Part shown: in pieces, positions 25,368 to 34,060 of the stretch
Position numbering within the stretch: position 1 is the stretch's first letter
Layout of the letters: each line of letters begins with the position of its first letter
Made by a program: the position numbers and the translations under genes
The notes under the pieces: generated by a model
Seen by the model: only the letters and a program-made list of their open reading frames with translations
Database searches by the model: none
Told to the model about the DNA's origin: nothing
DNA from: DATKMK01 sp035541895
GTDB taxonomy: Bacteria > Desulfobacterota > Binatia > HRBIN30 > JACQVA1
Direction of reading: 5' to 3'
NCBI GenBank assembly: GCA_035541895.1
Contig: DATKMK010000011.1
Coordinates: 1-64,000 of the forward strand
Length of the DNA stretch: 64,000 nucleotides

Positions 25368-25790
25368 GTGAAACACGGACCGACGCTCAGACCGCGTGGA
25401 CGTGAGCACGACCCTTTGTCGGAAATCGACGTCATCCTGCCGCGCCAGTTTCTGCACAAACGAAACGAAGGCGCCGCGGCTGAACGGCATCTGTTGATTG
25501 CGTTGCTCGACGACGCGATTCATTGCTTCAAAAAGAATCTGATCCCTCAGAACCGCCACCAGCACCGCCTGTTCGAAGAAGCCGAAGAGTGGATCTTCGG
25601 TGACGCCGGCGGCCGCCCGTTTTCGTTCGAAAGCGTGTGCCGCATCCTCGACCTAGATCCGGAGTACATCCGCAATGGTCTACGTCGCTGGCACGACGAG
25701 GAGTTGGCCAAGCAGCGCCAACCACACACCGCCGTGCGTCGGAGCGCATCGGCTCGGTCACTGCGCAAATCGAGCAGTCGGCGCAAATAG
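25368..25790 (+). CDS. Conserved hypothetical protein
   Basis: This 140-residue, probably cytoplasmic protein has an Arg/Ser/Lys-rich tail. The core (about 20-115) reads like a helical domain: LLIALLDDAIHCFKKN, then FEEAEEWIFGD, then FSFESVCRILDLDPEYIRNGL, the last resembling a helix-turn-helix. I recall similar small proteins in deltaproteobacterial genomes, with no function assigned. The start is a GTG after GGAGGTGC. It may be a small DNA-binding or adaptor protein; that is an inference from the helix pattern only. Confidence 0.65.
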   Translation: MKHGPTLRPRGREHDPLSEIDVILPRQFLHKRNEGAAAERHLLIALLDDAIHCFKKNLIPQNRHQHRLFEEAEEWIFGDAGGRPFSFESVCRILDLDPEYIRNGLRRWHDEELAKQRQPHTAVRRSASARSLRKSSSRRK

Positions 25791-25942
25791 CCGCTTCGCA
25801 GCTCCGCACGCAGGTTGTGCTGGAGCTTCGCACCGGTGAGACGGACGGGTCGGCATCATTGCGGCCCGCGCCGCCGTGCACTTGGCATGTCGTTGGCTCC
25901 GAACATCACCGTCCGCGGTCGCTGCTCGCGGCGGAGGTAGGA

Positions 25943-26623
25943 ATGAACTCTACCGATGTTGATCCGCGGCGCCTGGTCGTCAGGCTCGCGGTTGCTGTCA
26001 TGACCGCCGACGGCCGGATCACCGCTGCCGAACGTGACGTGGTAACGGCGCTGGAGGGTATCGGACTCGGCCCGCTGTCAGATCTGATCGACGACGAGAT
26101 TCAGCGGGCGATTCGGCAGCCGCCGGATTTGGTGGCCGCCTGCGACCAGCTCGCGGACATCAGTCCCGAGGCCGCTTTGGTGATCATGGCGGTGCTGTGC
26201 GAGATCGCGGCGAGCGATCGGTCGGTCACGGCGCGGGAACTGGCCACGCTCAGCTCAATCGCGGCACAGTTGGGGCTGCGCGCCGATGATCTCGAACACC
26301 TGCTGGGGTCCGCCATGGCGGCCTACGATGCGCCATTGGTGGCGGAACCGGTTGTGCCACCGTCGGACGTGTCTGGGGTCTCGGGCACGGCGGACGTCGC
26401 CCGCGACCCGGGCCTGGAGCGGGCGCTGTGCGTCTTGGGGCTGTCGTCCAATGCCGACCGCGCACGAGTCGATGCGGCCTATCTCGATCTTGTGACGCGC
26501 TACAACCCGACGAAGGTGATCGATCTGGGTGTCGAGTTTGTCGCCCTCGCTATCCGCAAGCTCGCGATGATCACCGAGGCGTTCGAGTACGTCCGCGACG
26601 CCGGCAGCGAGGAACGGGCGTGA
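25943..26623 (+). CDS. TerB-like protein with degenerate J-like C-terminus
   Basis: The product has 226 residues. The N-terminal half matches the TerB/DjlA helical fold (VRLAVAVMTADGRITAAERDVV, then VIMAVLCEIAASDRSVTARE, with repeated D-G/D-x acidic loops). The C-terminal 60 residues resemble a J-domain (LGLSSNADRARVDAAYLDLV), but the HPD that activates DnaK is replaced by NPT in RYNPTKV. It may be a scaffold or metal/stress sensor rather than an active co-chaperone. The ATG at 25943 follows GCGGAGGTAG. It ends 6 nt before the 2-oxoacid oxidoreductase genes. Confidence 0.7.
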   Translation: MNSTDVDPRRLVVRLAVAVMTADGRITAAERDVVTALEGIGLGPLSDLIDDEIQRAIRQPPDLVAACDQLADISPEAALVIMAVLCEIAASDRSVTARELATLSSIAAQLGLRADDLEHLLGSAMAAYDAPLVAEPVVPPSDVSGVSGTADVARDPGLERALCVLGLSSNADRARVDAAYLDLVTRYNPTKVIDLGVEFVALAIRKLAMITEAFEYVRDAGSEERA

Positions 26624-26629
26624 CTACCG

Positions 26630-27532
26630 ATGATTCGTCACCTGCGATTCCACGGCCGCGGGGGCCAAGGTGTCAAGCTCGCCGGCACCATCGTCAGCCG
26701 TGCGGCGTTTCTTGCGGGTTTCACGGTGCAGGATTCCCCCGTGTATGGCGCCGAGCGTCGCGGCGCACCCGTCGTTGCTTTCGTGCGATTGAGTGACCGG
26801 CCAATCCACGAACGTGGCTACATCGAAGCGCCCGACTTGGTGGTTCTACTCGACCACTCGTTGCTTGCCCATCCGGAAGCCGCGGTCATCGACGGACTCG
26901 ATGAACAAAGTCTTACGCTGGTGAACACCGCGCACAGCGCAGCGGAGCTGAAGCAGCGCTACAACATTCCGGGGCGCGTAGAGGCGCTCGATGTCTCGTC
27001 GATTGCACTCGACGCCATCGGCCAGCATGTGTTGAGCGCGCCGATCGCGGGATTCGCGACCAAGGTCGCAAAGTTGGCGTCCTGGAACATTCTGGCCGAA
27101 GCGGTGCGGGGCGAACTCAACGCCATCGGCGTGAGCGGCGAGCTGCTCCAGCGCAACCTGATCGCCACCCGGCGTGCATTCGAAGCGGCGCCAGAGGTCG
27201 CGGTTGCTGAGCGCGCGGCCGCCGCAGTCCTACCGTCGCTGACCCGCTTCACCGTCCCGCGCCTGCCCGCACGCATCGCCGCACCGTGGGTGTCGGGCGA
27301 AGCGACCTCCGCGTTGCGCCACATGGAAGGGTGGCGCGTGTACCGTCCGGTCATCGACCTGTCGCGCTGTACGCGTTGCTTCCTCTGCTTCGCGCTCTGC
27401 CCCGAAGCCGCAATTCACCTCGACGCGCAGAACTATCCCGGCGTCGACTACGATCACTGCAAAGGGTGTTTGGTGTGCGTGACCGAGTGCCCGCCGCAAA
27501 CGATTCACAAGCAGCGGGAGGCGGAGCTATGA
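26630..27532 (+). CDS. 2-oxoacid:ferredoxin oxidoreductase, fused gamma-delta subunit
   Basis: The product has 300 residues. Residues 1-185 form the gamma domain (starting RFHGRGGQGVKLAG). A linker leads to a C-terminal ferredoxin domain with two 4Fe-4S motifs, CTRCFLCFALCP and CKGCLVCVTECP. With the next two genes it makes a pyruvate, 2-oxoisovalerate or 2-oxoglutarate oxidoreductase that converts a 2-oxoacid and CoA to acyl-CoA, passing electrons to ferredoxin. The stop overlaps the alpha-subunit start by 4 nt. In many homologues gamma and delta are separate; here they are fused. Confidence 0.9.
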   Translation: MIRHLRFHGRGGQGVKLAGTIVSRAAFLAGFTVQDSPVYGAERRGAPVVAFVRLSDRPIHERGYIEAPDLVVLLDHSLLAHPEAAVIDGLDEQSLTLVNTAHSAAELKQRYNIPGRVEALDVSSIALDAIGQHVLSAPIAGFATKVAKLASWNILAEAVRGELNAIGVSGELLQRNLIATRRAFEAAPEVAVAERAAAAVLPSLTRFTVPRLPARIAAPWVSGEATSALRHMEGWRVYRPVIDLSRCTRCFLCFALCPEAAIHLDAQNYPGVDYDHCKGCLVCVTECPPQTIHKQREAEL

Positions 27533-28764
27533 CGCGCGATCTGCTCACCGGCAACGCCGCCGCGGCCTGGGGGGCGCGCCTCGCCGAGGTCGACTACGTA
27601 CCGGCGTATCCGATCACGCCGCAAACCGAAATCATCGAGACGCTCGCGCGTTGGATCAGCGATGGGCAACTCGCCGCCCGCATGGTCACGCTCGACTCCG
27701 AACACTCGATGCTGACGGCAGCCGGCGCGGCGGCGGCGACCGGGGCGCGCGTGTTCACCGCGACTTCGAGCCAAGGGTTGGTCTACGGCTTCGAGATGCT
27801 CTACACCATCGCCGGCTGGCGCGTGCCGCTGGTGCTGGTCAACGTGGCGCGGGCGCTCGCCGCGCCGATCACGCTGGAACCCGATCACAACGACGTGCTC
27901 GCCGCGCGCGATAGCGGCTTCCTGCAACTGCACGCCGAGACTTGTCAGGAGGTGATGGACTCCATCCTGATGGCGTATCGTCTCGCCGAGCATCCCGATG
28001 TGCTGCTGCCGGTGCTGGTCAATCTCGACGGCTTCTATCTTTCGTTCACGCGCGAACCGGTCGACCTGCCGGCGGCGGAAGCCGTGCGTGCATTTCTTCC
28101 ACCCTACGAGCCGGCGCACGCGCGGTTGTCGGCCTCGCACGCGATGGCACAAGGCGTCGCCGTCCTCGGCGGCAGCGCATACACGTTCTTCAAGTACCAG
28201 ATGCAGCGCGCCAGCGAGGCGGCGTTGTCGGTGCACGACACGATTGCCGCCGAATTCCGCGAACGCTTCGGGCGCGGCTATGGCGCCGTCGAAGGATTTC
28301 AGCTCGATGATGCCGAATACGTCATCGTGATGTCCAACTCTTTCAGCACGACCGGCAAGGGCGAAGTCGAACGCCTGCGGGCGCGTGGCGAGAAGGTCGG
28401 CTTGCTACGGCTGCGACTCCTGCGCCCGTTCCCGCACGAGTTGATTGCACGCCTGCTTGCCGGCCGCCGCGCGGTGGCGGTGATCGATCAGAACATCTCG
28501 GTCGGCAAGGGTGGGATTCTGTTCGCGGAAATTGCCAGTGCGCTCTACGGTCGCGGGGGCCCGCCGCTGCGCTCGGTCATTGGCGGTCTCGGTGGGCGGC
28601 GATTCCGCAGCGTCGAATTCGATCAGATCCTCGCCGCGCTGCGCGATGCCGAATTGAACGGCGGCTCGCCCGAGCCGTGGCTGCTTTTCAGCGAAAGCGA
28701 GCATCGCCAGATGCTGGACATGCTCAGGACCGCCCACGGGGAGCGCGCGGAGTCGGGATCATGA
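27529..28764 (+). CDS. 2-oxoacid:ferredoxin oxidoreductase, alpha subunit
   Basis: The product has 411 residues: domain I of the PFOR family (GNAAAAWGARLAEVDYVPAYPITPQTEI), then the domain II pyrimidine-binding region. AYPITPQTE, SSQGLVYGFEML and a conserved DSEHSML are recognisable. It binds the thiamine diphosphate pyrimidine ring together with the beta subunit. The ATG at 27529 follows GGAGGCGGAG and overlaps the preceding stop by 4 nt; the stop overlaps the beta-subunit start by 4 nt. These enzymes are oxygen-sensitive, which fits a low-oxygen role for this region. Substrate preference cannot be read from the sequence. Confidence 0.9.
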   Translation: MTRDLLTGNAAAAWGARLAEVDYVPAYPITPQTEIIETLARWISDGQLAARMVTLDSEHSMLTAAGAAAATGARVFTATSSQGLVYGFEMLYTIAGWRVPLVLVNVARALAAPITLEPDHNDVLAARDSGFLQLHAETCQEVMDSILMAYRLAEHPDVLLPVLVNLDGFYLSFTREPVDLPAAEAVRAFLPPYEPAHARLSASHAMAQGVAVLGGSAYTFFKYQMQRASEAALSVHDTIAAEFRERFGRGYGAVEGFQLDDAEYVIVMSNSFSTTGKGEVERLRARGEKVGLLRLRLLRPFPHELIARLLAGRRAVAVIDQNISVGKGGILFAEIASALYGRGGPPLRSVIGGLGGRRFRSVEFDQILAALRDAELNGGSPEPWLLFSESEHRQMLDMLRTAHGERAESGS

Positions 28765-29678
28765 ACACCCGCCGCGAAATCTACAAGAGCATCAAGGAAG
28801 TTCCACGCGAAGAATTTCTCGCCGGCGGCACCGGCCTGTGCGCTGGCTGCGGCGGGCTGCTGGCGTTGCGCCTGTTTCACAAAGCGCTCGGGCCCAACGT
28901 GGTCTTCGTCAACGCCGCGGGCTGCATGACATTGCTCGCCGTCTTCCCGTTCACGCCGTTCCACTCGTCGTGGCTCTACACCGCGATGGCGTCGGCGCCG
29001 GCGGGGGCGCAGGGAGTACGCGACGCCCTCGACGTGCTGATCGCGAAAGGTAAGCTAGCGAAAACCGACGACCTCAACGTGGTCGTGGTGAGCGGCGACG
29101 GCGCGGCCAACGGCATCGGGCTGCAGTCGACGCTCGGCGCGGTCTTCCGCGGTCTCGACTTCTACTACTTCTGTTACGACAACGAAGCGTTCGCCAACAC
29201 CGGCTTCCAGATGTCGCCGGCCTCGCCGCTGGCGTCGCGGACCGCGACCACGCCGGCCGGCACGCCGACGCGCAAGGAAAATCTGTTCGAGCTGTGGCGC
29301 GCTCAGCAACCGGCGTTCGTCGCCACCGTGTCGCCGGCGTACCCGCTCGACCTGATGGACAAGGTCGCGCGCGCCGGGCGTCTGAGCGGGCCGAAGATGT
29401 TCATCAGCCTGTCGTCGTGTCCGCCCGGCTGGGGCATCGAACCGGCCGACTCGGTTGAAGTCGCCAGGCTGGCCGTTGACACCGGCGTGTGGCCGCTCAA
29501 GGAAGCGCACGGGGGCGAGGTGATTCACACCGTGGTTCCGCACCGCCGCCATCCGGTCGAGGAGTATCTCCGGCCACAAGCGCGTTATCGCCACCTCTTC
29601 GAGCCGGTTCGGCAGGAGCCGGTGCTGCAGCAATTGCAAACCGACGTAGACGACTACTGGGCGCGCGTCGCTAGATAG
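28761..29678 (+). CDS. 2-oxoacid:ferredoxin oxidoreductase, beta subunit
   Basis: The product has 305 residues and carries the thiamine-diphosphate motif GDGAANGIGLQS followed by the Mg-binding NEAFANTGFQ. Cys residues near the N-terminus (CAGCGG, then AAGCMT) and SSCPPGW further on ligate the beta-subunit 4Fe-4S cluster in this family. It completes the gamma-delta/alpha/beta set; the three genes are joined by 4-nt overlaps and so are translated together. The ATG at 28761 gives a family-typical N-terminus (MNTRREIYKSIKEV). Confidence 0.9.
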   Translation: MNTRREIYKSIKEVPREEFLAGGTGLCAGCGGLLALRLFHKALGPNVVFVNAAGCMTLLAVFPFTPFHSSWLYTAMASAPAGAQGVRDALDVLIAKGKLAKTDDLNVVVVSGDGAANGIGLQSTLGAVFRGLDFYYFCYDNEAFANTGFQMSPASPLASRTATTPAGTPTRKENLFELWRAQQPAFVATVSPAYPLDLMDKVARAGRLSGPKMFISLSSCPPGWGIEPADSVEVARLAVDTGVWPLKEAHGGEVIHTVVPHRRHPVEEYLRPQARYRHLFEPVRQEPVLQQLQTDVDDYWARVAR

Positions 29679-29702
29679 AAAACAAGGACGCTCGACCGCG
29701 GA

Positions 29703-29800
29703 ATGCAGCTACGCATGGCTAACAAGCGCGTCGAGCCGACTGACGCGGCCGGTCGAAATACATCGCGGCACTCATCTGCGGCGAGTTGTGCTATAGGGAA
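29703..29800 (+). repeat. Candidate dispersed repeat, weakly attC-like
   Basis: Between the 2-oxoacid oxidoreductase and cyclopropane synthase genes lies a segment whose forward frame reads NKRVEPTDAAGR. I recall very similar conceptual peptides from intergenic repeats in other environmental bacterial genomes. It starts GGCTAACAAGCGCG and ends GCGAGTTGTGCTATAG, an imperfect inverted repeat that loosely recalls integron attC ends. TGCTATAGG at its end could also act as an extended -10 for the next gene. It is not a protein gene. Confidence 0.3.
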
Positions 29801-29850
29801 GCAGCGCGCAATCGAGCGTGCGCAGCGAATGCGCCAAGGGAGGTGGAACC

Positions 29851-31104
29851 ATGGCGTCTCAACACGCGACTTCTTCACCGACTGCTTCCGGAATTCCTCA
29901 CGTCAGGCCGAGTACCGGGATCACCGGTCGGATGCGATCCGTCGCCGGCTGGCTCCTCCACGGTTTCCTCCGTGCGGTGGGCGAGCCGGCGATTCGCGTC
30001 GATCTGTGGAACGGCGATACGGTCTATGTCGCCGACGGCGAGCCCGTCGCCCGCGTCTGCATTCATGATCCGTGGACCCTGCTGCGATTCTTCTACCAGC
30101 CGGAGGTGACATTTGGTGAGGCCTACAGCGATGGCCGCTTGGACGTGGATGGGGATCTCGTGCGGCTGCTTGAAGCCGTCTATTCGGTTTCGGTGAACCC
30201 GCGAGTCGACCGACTGTTCTTTCGCGAACGGTCGACGCGCTCGAACACGCTGCGCGGCTCGCGCGCGAACATTCACGCGCACTACGACCTCGGCAACGAC
30301 TTCTACCGGCTGTGGCTCGACCAGCGCATGCTCTACACCGGCGCGTATTTCCCGACCCCGGACGTGTCGCTGGACGAGGCGCAGCTCGCCAAGATGGATC
30401 ATGTCTGCCGCAAGGTGGCGCTGCGCGCGGGCGAGCGGGTGGTCGAGGCCGGCTGCGGCTGGGGCGCGCTGGCGCTGCACATGGCGCACCGCTACGGCGT
30501 CACCGTGCGCGCCTTCAACATCTCGCACGAGCAAATCGTCTACGCGCGCGAGCAAGCGCAGCGGCAGGGGCTGGCCGATCGCGTCGAGTTCGTCGAAGAC
30601 GACTATCGCAACGTGTCGGGACAGTACGACGCCTTCGTCTCGGTCGGCATGCTCGAACACGTCGGCCTCGATCACTATCGCGAACTTGGGCGCGTCATCG
30701 ATCGGTGTCTGCCGGCGCACGGGCGCGGCTTGCTGCACTCCATCGGCCGCAATCGCCCGATGCACCTGAACGCCTGGGTCGAGAAGCACATCTTCCCCGG
30801 CGCCCGTCCACCGACGCTGACGCAGATGATGGAGATCCTCGAGCCGTACAATTTCTCGGTCCTCGACGCGGAGAACTTGCGCCTGCACTACGCCAAGACC
30901 GCCGCCGAGTGGTTGGCGCGCTTCGAGCGTTCCGTGGATCAGGTGCGAGCCATGTTCGACGAGCGTTTCGTTCGCGCCTGGCGGCTCTATCTCGCCGGCA
31001 CCACCACGGCGTTCAAGACCGGTTTGCTGCAACTGTTTCAAGTCACGTTCGCGCGCGCGCAACACAACGCGATTCCGTGGAACCGCGCGTACCTGTACGA
31101 GTGA
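29851..31104 (+). CDS. cfa: Cyclopropane-fatty-acyl-phospholipid synthase
   Basis: The product has 417 residues, the length of the CfA synthase family. A lipid-binding N-terminal domain (ending near DGDLVRLLEAVYSV) precedes the SAM methyltransferase domain, with EAGCGWGALALHMA as SAM motif I. HYDLGNDFYRLWLD, YTGAYFPTPD and GMLEHVGLDHY are strong family signatures. It adds a methylene bridge from SAM to unsaturated acyl chains of membrane phospholipids, typically on entry to stationary phase. The ATG at 29851 follows AAGGGAGGTGG. An FAD-dependent reductase gene follows after 16 nt. Confidence 0.92.
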   Translation: MASQHATSSPTASGIPHVRPSTGITGRMRSVAGWLLHGFLRAVGEPAIRVDLWNGDTVYVADGEPVARVCIHDPWTLLRFFYQPEVTFGEAYSDGRLDVDGDLVRLLEAVYSVSVNPRVDRLFFRERSTRSNTLRGSRANIHAHYDLGNDFYRLWLDQRMLYTGAYFPTPDVSLDEAQLAKMDHVCRKVALRAGERVVEAGCGWGALALHMAHRYGVTVRAFNISHEQIVYAREQAQRQGLADRVEFVEDDYRNVSGQYDAFVSVGMLEHVGLDHYRELGRVIDRCLPAHGRGLLHSIGRNRPMHLNAWVEKHIFPGARPPTLTQMMEILEPYNFSVLDAENLRLHYAKTAAEWLARFERSVDQVRAMFDERFVRAWRLYLAGTTTAFKTGLLQLFQVTFARAQHNAIPWNRAYLYE

Positions 31105-31120
31105 GCGGCGCAGGTGCGCG

Positions 31121-32356
31121 GTGGTGGCCAGCGACGACACGTTTGACGTACTGATTGCGGGCGGCGGGCCGGCCGGTTCGAGCTGCGCGCGCGCACTGCG
31201 TCGCGCCGGATTCACGGTCGTCATCTGCGATCGCGCCGAGTTTCCGCGCGACAAACTGTGCGCCGGGTGGATCACGCCGCACGTGGTGGCGGCGCTCGGC
31301 ATCGATGGCGCGTCGTACGCCGCCGGCGGACGCACGTGGCAGCCGATCACCGGCTTTCGCGTCAGTCGCCTCGGCGACGCCGAATCGCGCGTGGTGTACG
31401 ACCGACCGGTGAGTTACGGCATTCGGCGCTGCGAGTTCGACGATTTTCTCCTCCACCGCTCCGGCGCCGAACTGCAACTCGGCGCGCCGGTTGGCCGGAT
31501 CGAACGTTTGAGCGATGTTTGGGTGATCAACGGCACGCTGCGCGCGCGCATGCTGGTTGGCGCCGGCGGTCACTTCTGTCTGGTGGCGCAGCATCTCGGG
31601 GCACGGCTGGGCAGCGCTGAACCGATCATCGCCGCACACGAAGCCGAGTTCGAGCTGACCGCGGATCAGCAGCGCGCGTGCGCCGTCGAGCCCGAGGTGC
31701 CGGAGATCTTCTTCACCCGCGATCTGAAGGGCTACGGGTGGGTGTTTCGCAAAGGCCGCTTCATCAACATCGGTCTGGGACGGCAGGACAACGCCAAGCT
31801 CGGCGACCACGTCGCCGATTTCGTCGCCTTCCTCGAACGCCGCCGTCGGATTCCGGCGAATCTCCCGGCCAAGTTTCGCGGCCACCCGTACCTGCTCTAC
31901 AATCAAGCCCCGCGTCCCCTGATTGCCGACGGCGCGTTGCTGATCGGTGATGCCGCCGGTCTCGCGTACCCGAAAAGCGGCGAGGGCATCCGTCCCGCAA
32001 TCGAATCCGGACTGCTCGCGGCCGACGCGATTGTGCAGGCGAACGGTTGCTATGATCGCGCACATCTCGCCGGCTACGAACGACAGATTGTAGACCGATT
32101 CGGTTCGCGAACCACGACGTGGAGCGTCGCCGACTTGTTGCCGGCACGGCTCACTTGTGCACTGGCCGGCCGCCTATTCGCCCGCGAGTGGTTCGCGCGC
32201 CATGTCGTCCTTGATCGCTGGTTCTTCCACGCCGATCAAGCGGCGCTCAACGTGACGGGATCGCTCACACCGCGCACTCGCGGCACTCGCGGTGCGATTC
32301 CTCGTCAACCAGCGACAGCGTCTGGGCCGGCCGCGCTCCGTAGCGATACACCGTGA
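31121..32356 (+). CDS. FAD-dependent oxidoreductase, geranylgeranyl reductase family
   Basis: The product has 411 residues from a GTG at 31121. The FAD-binding motif GGGPAGSSCARAL lies at the N-terminus and the second FAD motif LLIGDAAGLAYPKSGEGI near residues 270-290, both matching the geranylgeranyl reductase/halogenase-like group. These enzymes reduce isoprenoid chains or modify lipids and quinones. Coming directly after cfa, it may also act on a membrane lipid. The last 30 codons read opposite the end of the ribonucleotide reductase gene: the two genes converge and overlap by 92 nt. Confidence 0.83.
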   Translation: MVASDDTFDVLIAGGGPAGSSCARALRRAGFTVVICDRAEFPRDKLCAGWITPHVVAALGIDGASYAAGGRTWQPITGFRVSRLGDAESRVVYDRPVSYGIRRCEFDDFLLHRSGAELQLGAPVGRIERLSDVWVINGTLRARMLVGAGGHFCLVAQHLGARLGSAEPIIAAHEAEFELTADQQRACAVEPEVPEIFFTRDLKGYGWVFRKGRFINIGLGRQDNAKLGDHVADFVAFLERRRRIPANLPAKFRGHPYLLYNQAPRPLIADGALLIGDAAGLAYPKSGEGIRPAIESGLLAADAIVQANGCYDRAHLAGYERQIVDRFGSRTTTWSVADLLPARLTCALAGRLFAREWFARHVVLDRWFFHADQAALNVTGSLTPRTRGTRGAIPRQPATASGPAALRSDTP

Positions 32357-34007
32357 TGCCTTTGAGCCGTAGATCGTGTGCGAGCCGGAACACCTCGCGC
32401 ACGGTGGCGGCGGGCGCATCGGCCGACAGGTTCACGGTCTTGGAGACGCCTGCGTCCACGTGCACCTGAAACGCGGCCTGCATGCGAACGTGGGCTTCCG
32501 GGGCAATCTCCAACGCGATCGGGAAGCGCCGGCGCAATGCGGCCGGCACCGTGTCGAGCCGGCGCAGCGAACCATGTACCGACAGTTCGCGTAACGCCGA
32601 CTCGCCCACAACGCCGAGCGTTCGCAAGGCGGCCGCGACCGATGGGTTGATCTCGACGAACATTTGGCCGCCGAACAGCCGGCGCCGAATCGCGAGCGCA
32701 AAGAACGGCTCGATGCCGCTGGAAGTACCGGCCAGCACGCTCAGCGTTCCGGTCGGCGCGACACACGTGACCGTGGCGTTGCGCAATGCGCGGACGCCGC
32801 GGCCCGGCCACACGCTGTCGCGAAATGCGGGAAACGGGCCGCGGCGCTTCCCCAGTTCGACCGAGGCCGCGCGGGCGCGCACGGCGAGAAACTCGGCGAT
32901 GCGGCCGCCGAGCGCCAGCGCCTCGGCCGAGTCGTAGGCTACGCCGATCTGCGCCAGCAGATCGGCCAGCCCCATCACCCCGAGGCCGATCTTGCGGGTA
33001 CGGCGAGTCGCGGCGTCGATCTCGGCGAACGGATAGTGGGTCGCTTCGATCACGTTGTCGAGAAACACCACGGCGTCGTCGATGGCGGCGCCGAAGCGGT
33101 CCCAATCGACGCCGGCCAACGCGACAAACGCAGCGAGATTGATCGACCCAAGCACACAGGATTCGTACGGCAACAACGGCTGCTCGCCGCAGGGATTGGT
33201 CGCCTCGATGACACCCAGCGCCGGCGTCGGGTTGTGACGGTTGATCTCGTCGAGAAACAAGAGACCGGGATCGCCGCTGGTCCACGCGGCCTCCGCCATC
33301 GCGTCGAACAGCTCGCGGGCATCGACGGTGCGCGCAATCGTCCCGGTGCGCGGATTACGCAGCGCGAACGGCTCGCCGGCTTCCATTGCAGACCAGAACA
33401 CGTCGGTGACGCCGACGGACAGATTGAAATTCTCCAGGCGTCCGGGCGTGCGCTTGGCGGCGATGAATTCGTCGATGTCGGGATGATCGATGCGCAGGAC
33501 CGCCATGTTGGCGCCGCGTCGGCGTCCGCCCGCGCGAATCACCGCGGTGGTCCGGTCGAAGAGATCCATGAACGACAGCGGGCCCGAGGTGATGCCGCCG
33601 GTTGAGCGCACGCGATCTTCGCGCGGACGTAGCGCGCTGAAGGAAAAGCCCGTACCGCCGCCGGTCTGATGAATCCGGGCCATCCGGCTGAGGGCGGCGA
33701 AGATTGAGTCGAGGTCATCGGCGATCGGCAGGACGAAGCAGGCCGCGAGTTGGCCGCCCGGCAGGCCCGCGTTCATCAGCGTGGGCGAGTTGGGCAGGAA
33801 CTCCATTCGCTGCAGTCGTTCGAGAAAGCGCGCCTCCCAGGCGGAGGCATCCTCGCCGAAGCCGCGTGCCGATGCCGCGACGGCGGCGGCGACGCGGCGC
33901 AACATGCCGCCGGCATCCTCGGCCAGTTCGCCGCGGTCGTCGCGGCGCAGATAACGTTCGCGCAAAATCGTCCGCGCGGTGTCCGAGAGCGCTGGGGCCG
34001 AATTCAT
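32265..34007 (-). CDS. nrdJ: Adenosylcobalamin-dependent ribonucleotide reductase (class II)
   Basis: The product has 580 residues, matching the short class II NrdJ forms. Signatures include FLPNSPTLMNAG, ARIHQTGGGTGFSFS, the catalytic-loop motif NPCGEQPLLP, the phosphate-binding PTGTLSVLAGTSSGIEP and a C-terminal redox pair CRECAV. It reduces ribonucleoside di- or triphosphates using vitamin B12 and needs no oxygen, unlike class I enzymes. It lies in the region rich in low-oxygen genes. The ATG at 34007 gives a family-like N-terminus. The 3' end overlaps the convergent FAD oxidoreductase gene by 92 nt. Confidence 0.93.
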   Translation of the reverse strand: MNSAPALSDTARTILRERYLRRDDRGELAEDAGGMLRRVAAAVAASARGFGEDASAWEARFLERLQRMEFLPNSPTLMNAGLPGGQLAACFVLPIADDLDSIFAALSRMARIHQTGGGTGFSFSALRPREDRVRSTGGITSGPLSFMDLFDRTTAVIRAGGRRRGANMAVLRIDHPDIDEFIAAKRTPGRLENFNLSVGVTDVFWSAMEAGEPFALRNPRTGTIARTVDARELFDAMAEAAWTSGDPGLLFLDEINRHNPTPALGVIEATNPCGEQPLLPYESCVLGSINLAAFVALAGVDWDRFGAAIDDAVVFLDNVIEATHYPFAEIDAATRRTRKIGLGVMGLADLLAQIGVAYDSAEALALGGRIAEFLAVRARAASVELGKRRGPFPAFRDSVWPGRGVRALRNATVTCVAPTGTLSVLAGTSSGIEPFFALAIRRRLFGGQMFVEINPSVAAALRTLGVVGESALRELSVHGSLRRLDTVPAALRRRFPIALEIAPEAHVRMQAAFQVHVDAGVSKTVNLSADAPAATVREVFRLAHDLRLKGITVYRYGARPAQTLSLVDEESHRECRECAV

Positions 34008-34060
34008 CGGGGTGGCGCCGATGACCGCAGCATCATTGCGCGCGCTCCGCGCTCGCGCAA

